From Thioalkalivibrio sp. K90mix (GTDB lineage: Bacteria > Pseudomonadota > Gammaproteobacteria > Ectothiorhodospirales > Ectothiorhodospiraceae): a DNA stretch of 64,000 bases. The position numbers were made by a program, and so were the translations under genes. Position 1 is the first letter of the stretch; each line of letters opens with the position of its first letter. Under the pieces are notes generated by a model. It worked only from the letters and a program-made list of their open reading frames with translations. It did not search any database and was not told where the DNA came from. The stretch lies in the NCBI RefSeq assembly GCF_000025545.1, contig NC_013889.1, positions 2,101,501 through 2,165,500 of the forward strand. Direction: 5' to 3'. Positions 58,749-64,000 of this stretch are shown here, piece by piece.

Positions 58749-58755
58749 TCCATTG

Positions 58756-58862
58756 AGGAGCCGAAGGCGACGTGGCAATCGGTTTCCTGAACCCGCGTCG
58801 TTTGCATCCAGCGCTGCGTTTGCCCGGCCCGATTGCTTCGTTGCTACGCTCCTCGCAATGAC
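58756..58862. repeat. Intergenic palindromic repeat, copy B (split by the IS)
   Basis: Starts AGGAGCCGAAGGCGACGTGG, continues CAATCGGTTTCCTGAACCCG, and ends with GATTGCTTCGTTGCTACGC and TCCTCGCAATGAC (58831-58862). The end is the inverse of GTCATTGCGAGGAGC, the motif cut by the IS at the other side (57351-57359). So the unit has terminal inverted repeats of about 30 bases and the IS entered one of them. The space to the nadE stop holds nothing else. Confidence 0.7.
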
Positions 58863-58891
58863 CGGGTCCGACGCCGCGATCTGCGGAGCAC

Positions 58892-60586
58892 TCAGTCCGG
58901 GCGGTAGCCGGAGGTGATCGGGTAGCGCCGGTCGCGGCCGAAGGCCCGCCGGCTGACACGCACGCCGGGCGGGGCCTGACGTCGCTTGTACTCGGCCCGG
59001 AAAACCAGCCGCGCGATGCGCTCCACAGTGGCATGATCAAAGCCATCGGCCACGATCTCCTCCACCGAGCGCTCCTGTTCGACGAAGGCCTCCAGCACCG
59101 CATCCAGCACCTCGTAGGGGGGCAGCGAATCGGCATCCTTCTGGTCGGGCGCCAGTTCGGCGCTGGGCGGACGCTCGATCACCCGCTCGGGGATCGCCGC
59201 GCCACGCGTATTGCGCCAGCGCGCCAGGCGGTACACCCACTGCTTGGAGACATCCTTGAGTGGGGCAAAGCCGCCGTTCATGTCGCCATACAGCGTGGAA
59301 TAGCCGACGGCCATCTCCGACTTGTTGCCGGTCGCCAGCAGCAGCTTGCCGCTGCGGTTCGACAGTGCCATCAGCAGCACCCCGCGGGCGCGCGACTGCA
59401 GGTTCTCCTCGGTCACATCCCCCGCATGGGCGGGCATCGCGTCGAACGCCGGTGACAGGCCCTCGAGGAAGTCCTGCACCATCGGCTCAATCGCGATCTC
59501 GTGGTACTCGATACCCAGCAGCCGGGCCTGTGCCTCGGCATCCTCGATACTCATCGACGCGGTGTAGCGATACGGCATCATCACCGCCGTCACGGCGGCC
59601 GGACCCAGGGCGTCCACCGCCAGTGCGGCCGTCAGCCCCGAGTCGATGCCGCCGGACAGGCCCAGCAGCACGCCGGGAAACCCATTCTTGGCGACATAGT
59701 CGCGGATGCCGATCATCAGGGCCTGGTAGAGGTCGCGGGCATCCGCCTCGTCCGGCTCCGGGCCGGGGTCGGTCAGCGTCGGGCGGATGCCGCAGGCGGA
59801 CAGGTGCATGGTCTCGGGACGGGGCTGCAGTTCGATCCCGGACGGTCCGCGCCGGCCCTGCACCAGGGCATACCCGGTCGCCCAGGCCGGCAGCACCGCG
59901 CGCGCGCCATGCGCGGCGTCGTGCACGAAGGAGCGGCCGTCGAACACCAGCTCGTCCTGACCGCCCACCTGGTTCACGTAGACCACCGGGCAGCCGGTCT
60001 CGGCGACCCGCGCGCCCACCACCTGCAGGCGCTCCTCGGCCTTGCCGCGATGATAGGGCGAGGCATTCAGGTTCAGGATCAGTTCGGCGCCGGCCGCCTG
60101 TGCGGCAGCGGCTGGCGCCGCCTGCCAGATGTCCTCGCAGACGGTCAGGCCGATCCGCCAGCCCGCCAGCTCAACCACGCAGGCCTGATCGCCCGCGACG
60201 AAATAGCGCTGTTCGTCGAATACCGAATAGTTGGGCAGGACCTGCTTGGCATAGCGCGCGATCTCGCGACCGTCGCGCAGCCACAGCGCGGCGTTCACCA
60301 GACCCTTCTCGGTGGGAACCGGCGCGCCGAGGATCACGTCGATGCCCGCTACCGAGCGTGTAATCGCGGCCAGGGACTGCTCCACCGCGCGCAGGAAGGC
60401 CGGGCGCAGCAGCAGGTCCTCCGGGGGGTAGCCGGTCAGGGCGAGTTCGGGGAAGACCACCGCGCGCGCACCGGCGGCGCGGGCCTGTTCGATCGCGTCC
60501 TCGATCAGGTGGCGGTTCGTATCCAGCCCGCCCACGATCGGGTTGATCTGGGCCAGGGCCAGCGGCAGGTCATCGGTGGACGCCAT
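58892..60586 (-). CDS. nadE: Glutamine-dependent NAD+ synthetase
   Basis: Amidates nicotinic acid adenine dinucleotide to NAD+, taking ammonia from glutamine. The 564-residue protein has an N-terminal nitrilase-type glutaminase (PELALTGYPPEDLLLRP with Glu, AKQVLPNYSVFDEQRYF with Lys, LTVCEDIWQ with Cys) and a C-terminal synthetase with the P-loop GVLLGLSGGIDSGLTAALAV and GNKSEMAVGYSTLYGDMNGG. sucD is nine bases upstream. glnB was probably the next gene downstream before the IS arrived. Confidence 0.97.
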   Translation of the reverse strand: MASTDDLPLALAQINPIVGGLDTNRHLIEDAIEQARAAGARAVVFPELALTGYPPEDLLLRPAFLRAVEQSLAAITRSVAGIDVILGAPVPTEKGLVNAALWLRDGREIARYAKQVLPNYSVFDEQRYFVAGDQACVVELAGWRIGLTVCEDIWQAAPAAAAQAAGAELILNLNASPYHRGKAEERLQVVGARVAETGCPVVYVNQVGGQDELVFDGRSFVHDAAHGARAVLPAWATGYALVQGRRGPSGIELQPRPETMHLSACGIRPTLTDPGPEPDEADARDLYQALMIGIRDYVAKNGFPGVLLGLSGGIDSGLTAALAVDALGPAAVTAVMMPYRYTASMSIEDAEAQARLLGIEYHEIAIEPMVQDFLEGLSPAFDAMPAHAGDVTEENLQSRARGVLLMALSNRSGKLLLATGNKSEMAVGYSTLYGDMNGGFAPLKDVSKQWVYRLARWRNTRGAAIPERVIERPPSAELAPDQKDADSLPPYEVLDAVLEAFVEQERSVEEIVADGFDHATVERIARLVFRAEYKRRQAPPGVRVSRRAFGRDRRYPITSGYRPD

Positions 60587-60595
60587 CGCGGCGTA

Positions 60596-61471
60596 TCAGG
60601 CGCGATCGAGCGCGGACTGCATGGCCTGGCCGAGTTCGGCCGGGCTCTCGGCCACGCTCGCCCCGGCCGCACGCAGGGCCGCCATCTTCTGTTCGGCCGT
60701 GCCCTGGCCGCCGGCGATGATCGCCCCGGCATGGCCCATGCGACGTCCGGGCGGCGCGGTGGCGCCCGCGATGTAGGCCGCCACCGGCTTGTCGAACTCG
60801 TTCTCGATATAGCGCGCGGCGCGTTCCTCGGCATCGCCGCCGATCTCGCCGACCAGCAGCACGCCGTCGGTCTCCGGGTCGTCGCGGAACAGGCGCAGGC
60901 AGTCGACGAAGTCAAGCCCCTGGATCGGGTCGCCACCGATACCGATACAGGTACTCTGGCCCAGGCCCCGATCCGAGGTCTGCTTGACGGCCTCGTAGGT
61001 CAGGGTGCCGGAACGCGAGATGATGCCGATGCGCCCGCGCTGATGGATATAGCCGGGCATGATGCCGACCTTGCAGGCATCCGGCGTGATGATGCCGGGG
61101 CAGTTCGGCCCGATCAGGCGCGTCGAACTGCCGGCCAGGACCTGCTTCACGCGGATCATGTCCTGTACCGGGATGCCCTCGGTGATGCACACGGCCAGCT
61201 CGATGCCGGCATCCGCCGCTTCGCAGATCGCATCGGCCGCGAACGGGGCCGGGACATAGATCATGCTGACGGTCGCGCCGGTCTGCGCCACCGCATCAGC
61301 GACGGTATCGAACACCGGACGGTCCAGATGCGTCTGCCCACCCTTGCCGGGCGTCACGCCCCCGACCAGACGGGTGCCGTAGGCGATCGCCTGCTCGGAG
61401 TGGAAGCTGCCCTGCTTGCCGGTAAAGCCCTGGCAGATCACCTTCGTATCGCGGTCGACGAGGATGCTCAT
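60596..61471 (-). CDS. sucD: Succinate-CoA ligase alpha subunit
   Basis: The 291-residue subunit binds CoA and carries the phospho-histidine of this citric acid cycle enzyme. Seen: [20 protein letters not shown] (CoA domain), [20 protein letters not shown], and the active-site His in [19 protein letters not shown]. Its ATG overlaps the sucC stop by four bases. Confidence 0.97.
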   Translation of the reverse strand: MSILVDRDTKVICQGFTGKQGSFHSEQAIAYGTRLVGGVTPGKGGQTHLDRPVFDTVADAVAQTGATVSMIYVPAPFAADAICEAADAGIELAVCITEGIPVQDMIRVKQVLAGSSTRLIGPNCPGIITPDACKVGIMPGYIHQRGRIGIISRSGTLTYEAVKQTSDRGLGQSTCIGIGGDPIQGLDFVDCLRLFRDDPETDGVLLVGEIGGDAEERAARYIENEFDKPVAAYIAGATAPPGRRMGHAGAIIAGGQGTAEQKMAALRAAGASVAESPAELGQAMQSALDRA

Positions 61472-62628
61472 GCCACGGCCTCCACCACGGTGCGCGCCGC
61501 GCGGTCGAGGTCCGCGGCCGGGATCACGTCCAGACCGGAGCTGGCCAGCGCCTCGCGGCCCTGTTCCGCGTTGGTACCCTCCAGCCGCACGACCACCGGC
61601 ACCTGGACCTGCACCTCGCGGATCGCGGCGATGATGCCCTCGGCGATCAGGTCGCAGCGCACAATGCCGCCAAAGATATTCACCAGCACCGCCTTCACCG
61701 AGGGGTCCGACAGGATCAGCTTGAACGCGGCCGTGACCCGCTCCACCGTCGTGCCGCCGCCGACATCCAGGAAGTTGGCCGGCTCGCCACCGTGGTGCTT
61801 GATCAGGTCCATCGTGGCCATGGCCAGCCCCGCGCCGTTCACCATGCAGCCGATGGAGCCGTCCAGGCGGATGTAGTTGAGGTCGTGCTCGTGCGCCTCT
61901 TCCTCGGCCGGGTCGCGCTGGCGCGCGTCACGTTCGGCCATCAGCGCCTTCTGGCGGTAGGCGGCGGAGTCGTCCACGGTCAGCTTGGCGTCGATGGCCA
62001 GCAGCTGGTCGTCAGCGGTCAGCACCAGCGGGTTGATCTCCAGCAGCTGCGCATCCACCTGCTGGAACAGGGCATGGGCATTGGTCACCAGTTGCGCCAT
62101 CGCCTTGGCCGGCTCGCCCGACAGCCCGAGGGCAAACGCGACCCGCCGTCCGTGAAACGGCATCACGCCCGTGGCCGGGTGGATCGGCAGGGTGATCACC
62201 GCCTCGGGCCGCTCGGCGGCCAGGGTTTCGATGTCCATGCCCCCCTCGGCGGAGACCACCAGCGCCAGGCGCTCGCGGGCCCGGTCCACCAGCAGGGCGA
62301 AATAGAACTCGCGGGCGATGTCCGCGGCTGGCTCCAGCAGGAGCTGATCCACCGGCAGGCCCTCGGGGCCGCTCTGCCCGGTGACCAGACGCGAGCCCAG
62401 CAGCTTCTCCGCCGCCTCGCGCGCGGCCTCGGGGGAATCCGCCATCACCACGCCACCGGCCTTGCCGCGTCCGCCGGAATGCACCTGAGCCTTGACCAGC
62501 ACACGCTCGGCGCCCAGTGCCTGCCAGGCCGCGGGGAGTTCGTCAGTGTGGGTGATCACCTGTCCGTCGGGAACGGGGATGCCGGCGTCGCGAAAGCGCG
62601 CCTTGGCCTGAAATTCGTGGAGATTCAT
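61468..62628 (-). CDS. sucC: Succinate-CoA ligase beta subunit
   Basis: The 386-residue subunit has the ATP-grasp fold and sets nucleotide choice. Seen: [57 protein letters not shown], and [37 protein letters not shown]. sucC-sucD-nadE are tightly spaced and likely one transcript. Confidence 0.97.
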   Translation of the reverse strand: MNLHEFQAKARFRDAGIPVPDGQVITHTDELPAAWQALGAERVLVKAQVHSGGRGKAGGVVMADSPEAAREAAEKLLGSRLVTGQSGPEGLPVDQLLLEPAADIAREFYFALLVDRARERLALVVSAEGGMDIETLAAERPEAVITLPIHPATGVMPFHGRRVAFALGLSGEPAKAMAQLVTNAHALFQQVDAQLLEINPLVLTADDQLLAIDAKLTVDDSAAYRQKALMAERDARQRDPAEEEAHEHDLNYIRLDGSIGCMVNGAGLAMATMDLIKHHGGEPANFLDVGGGTTVERVTAAFKLILSDPSVKAVLVNIFGGIVRCDLIAEGIIAAIREVQVQVPVVVRLEGTNAEQGREALASSGLDVIPAADLDRAARTVVEAVA

Positions 62629-62710
62629 GGGTGTGGAGGATAGCGGTGCGCCCGTTGCCCTACAACTACGGGGCCCTACAACTGCAGGGGCGAACGCGAG
62701 GGGTGGTTTC

Positions 62711-63091
62711 TCAGGCGGCCTGCACCGGGATGCCGTGGCCGGTGCGCACGATCGCGTTGCGGGCGTCGAGATACACGAGGTTCGGGGTGAATTCGCGGGC
62801 CGCGGCGGCCTCCATCTGCGCGTAGGCGCAGATGATCACGCGGTGCCCCACCGCCGCCTTGTGCGCGGCCGCGCCATTGACCGAGATGATGCCGGAGCCC
62901 GGCTCGCCCTCGATCGCGTAGGTGGTGAAGCGCTCGCCGTTGTCCACGTTGTAGATCTGGATCTGCTCGAACGGCAGGATGCCGGCGGCTTCCAGCAGCC
63001 GCGTATCAATGGCGCACGAGCCCTCGTACTCCAGCTCACAATGAGTGACCTGGGCCTTGTGCAGCTTGCCCTTGAGCATGGTGACGTGCAT
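62711..63091 (-). CDS. panD: Aspartate 1-decarboxylase PanD
   Basis: Makes beta-alanine for pantothenate. The 126-residue zymogen cleaves itself between Gly24 and Ser25 ([11 protein letters not shown]) to make a pyruvoyl group. Seen also: [14 protein letters not shown] and [23 protein letters not shown] 63091 gives the standard N-terminus ([11 protein letters not shown]). panC lies upstream on the same strand. Confidence 0.97.
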   Translation of the reverse strand: MHVTMLKGKLHKAQVTHCELEYEGSCAIDTRLLEAAGILPFEQIQIYNVDNGERFTTYAIEGEPGSGIISVNGAAAHKAAVGHRVIICAYAQMEAAAAREFTPNLVYLDARNAIVRTGHGIPVQAA

Positions 63092-63183
63092 CGGCGATTT
63101 TCCCGGCGATAACCTCTGGGGGCGCAAAATTATCCGCGATTGTGCCAGGCGCGGCAAATGCCCCACCCCGAATCGGGCACGGA

Positions 63184-64000
63184 TCAGTTCGTCGGGCGGG
63201 TGCGGACGTTGTCGATCAGACGGACTTCCGCCAGCCACGCGGCGGCCAGCACGACCAGGTCCTGATCGGCCAGCGCCACGCCATGCTCCGGCTCGGCCAG
63301 GTCCTGCGCGCGGCGGATGGACAGGTATTCGGGGTCGAAGCCGGCCTCGCGGAGACGATCGCAGGCACGCCCCTCGACCTCGGGGATGCGCTCGGCATCG
63401 AATACGGTCGCGCCCCGGCAGACCGTGGCCACTTCGTCCAGCACGCGCTTGAGCTCCGGCGCGATCACCCGCGCCTCTTCGGGCAACTGGTCGTTGCGCG
63501 AGCTGCAGGCCAGGCCATCCCTCTCGCGTACTGTCGGGATTGCCTCGACCCGCACCGGGATATCCAGCCCCTGCACCATCCGCTCGATCAGCTTGAACTG
63601 CTGGTAGTCCTTCTCCCCGAACAGCGCGATATCCGGCCGCACCAGGTTGAACAGCTTGGTTACCACGGTGGCCACGCCGTCGAAGTGCCCCGGACGAAAG
63701 GCCCCTTCCAGAATCTCCGAGAGCCCCGGCACCACCACGCGTACCGGTGGCATGCCGTCGTTCGGGTACATGTCCTCCTCCGACGGGCAGAACACCGCGT
63801 CCACACCCGCCTCGGTCAGCAGGCGCGAGTCCTCCTCCAGGGTGCGCGGATAGCGCTCCAGGTCCTCGGGGCGGTCGAACTGCATCGGATTCACGAAAAT
63901 CGAAACCACCACGCGCTGCGAACGCGCCCGGGCATGCCGGATCAGCGTCATATGCCCCTCGTGCAGGTGCCCCATCGTGGGGATCAGGGCAATGGTTCCG
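63184..64000 (-). CDS. panC: Pantothenate synthetase PanC (5' partial)
   Basis: Joins pantoate and beta-alanine with ATP to form pantothenate. The frame is open to the window edge ([16 protein letters not shown]), so the first roughly 20-25 residues lie outside. Seen: the HIGH-like [42 protein letters not shown] and the KMSKS-type [11 protein letters not shown]. It precedes panD, and panB would be expected beyond the edge. Confidence 0.96.
   Translation of the reverse strand, partial: GTIALIPTMGHLHEGHMTLIRHARARSQRVVVSIFVNPMQFDRPEDLERYPRTLEEDSRLLTEAGVDAVFCPSEEDMYPNDGMPPVRVVVPGLSEILEGAFRPGHFDGVATVVTKLFNLVRPDIALFGEKDYQQFKLIERMVQGLDIPVRVEAIPTVRERDGLACSSRNDQLPEEARVIAPELKRVLDEVATVCRGATVFDAERIPEVEGRACDRLREAGFDPEYLSIRRAQDLAEPEHGVALADQDLVVLAAAWLAEVRLIDNVRTRPTN

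Larger units (their letters stand above)
57360..58755 (-). mobile_element. IS1111-type insertion sequence (IS110 family)
   Basis: About 1.4 kb with one transposase gene. Perfect 13-bp inverted repeats ATGGACGCCCCCG lie near the ends (57363-57375 and 58736-58748), three bases from one edge and seven from the other; such subterminal, unequal repeats mark the IS1111 subgroup. The edges were set by joining the flanks (GTCATTGCG and AGGAGCCGAAGG), which rebuilds the repeat seen at 56801; edges may shift by a few bases. No target duplication is seen, as expected for this family. The longer noncoding end lies downstream of the transposase gene. Confidence 0.88.

Noticed and set aside
59501-61876. 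791-codon plus-strand frame opposite nadE, sucD and sucC
   Set aside because: Covers three identified genes; no start signal or domain.

Overview
The window is a densely packed, GC-rich bacterial chromosome segment from a gammaproteobacterium. Conserved clusters support this: surA-pdxA-rsmA-apaG-apaH, rhodanese-grxC-secB-gpsA, yebC-ruvC-ruvA, rplU-rpmA-obgE-proB, spoT-rpoZ-gmk and bamD opposite rluD-pgeF-clpB. A BCCT-type betaine transporter, a sulfane-sulfur type ArsR regulator beside a rhodanese, and the overall gene style fit a halophilic or haloalkaliphilic sulfur oxidizer of the Ectothiorhodospiraceae (Thioalkalivibrio-like). That assignment is inference, because no rRNA gene is present.

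Layout. 1-5.1 kb: SurA chaperone (5' end cut by the window), PdxA, RsmA, glucokinase, ApaG, ApaH on the + strand. 5.1-14.9 kb (minus): PmbA and TldD with a small unknown protein between them, a Nit-type amidase, the large AsmA-like protein YhdP, and RNase G. 15.0-18.3 kb (minus): a tightly overlapped set of LysR regulator, a glutamine-amidotransferase-like protein without catalytic residues, an unknown protein and an AI-2E/PerM exporter-family protein. 18.5-24.1 kb (mostly plus): a GGDEF/EAL protein, ribosomal proteins L28 and L33, a small conserved protein (minus), an EAL-HDOD protein, a chorismatase-like enzyme and MutM. 24.1-28.5 kb (minus): SpoT, RpoZ, Gmk, tRNA-Pro(CGG), IspB. 28.6-36.2 kb (plus): L21, L27, ObgE, ProB, RidA, RecG, two small membrane proteins and a FadL-like porin. 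36.2-43.0 kb (mostly minus): metzincin-like protease, RuvA, RuvC, YebC, YajL-like protein, CtpA, EnvC; one DUF3617 protein on plus. 43.1-46.5 kb (plus): ArsR, rhodanese, glutaredoxin, SecB, GpsA, TM2 protein. 46.5-55.8 kb (minus): small unknown protein, BCCT transporter, Mx-type zinc peptidase, lipoprotein hydrolase, ClpB with a heat-shock promoter, PgeF, RluD. 55.9-64 kb: BamD (plus), then on minus GlnB, an IS1111-type (IS110 family) insertion sequence, NadE, SucD, SucC, PanD and PanC (5' end cut by the window).

Most of the window is housekeeping: RNA modification, translation, cell-envelope assembly, stringent response and cofactor synthesis. I saw no phage, CRISPR array, toxin-antitoxin pair or defence island. 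The parts that merit a closer look are: the IS1111 element, whose long noncoding end contains a 9-nt match to the reconstructed insertion target (candidate bridge/seek RNA) and which has landed in a palindromic intergenic repeat between nadE and glnB; the pseudo-amidotransferase operon; the chorismatase coupled to an EAL-HDOD gene; the SqrR-like regulator before rhodanese and glutaredoxin; and a perfect palindrome upstream of the FadL-like porin.
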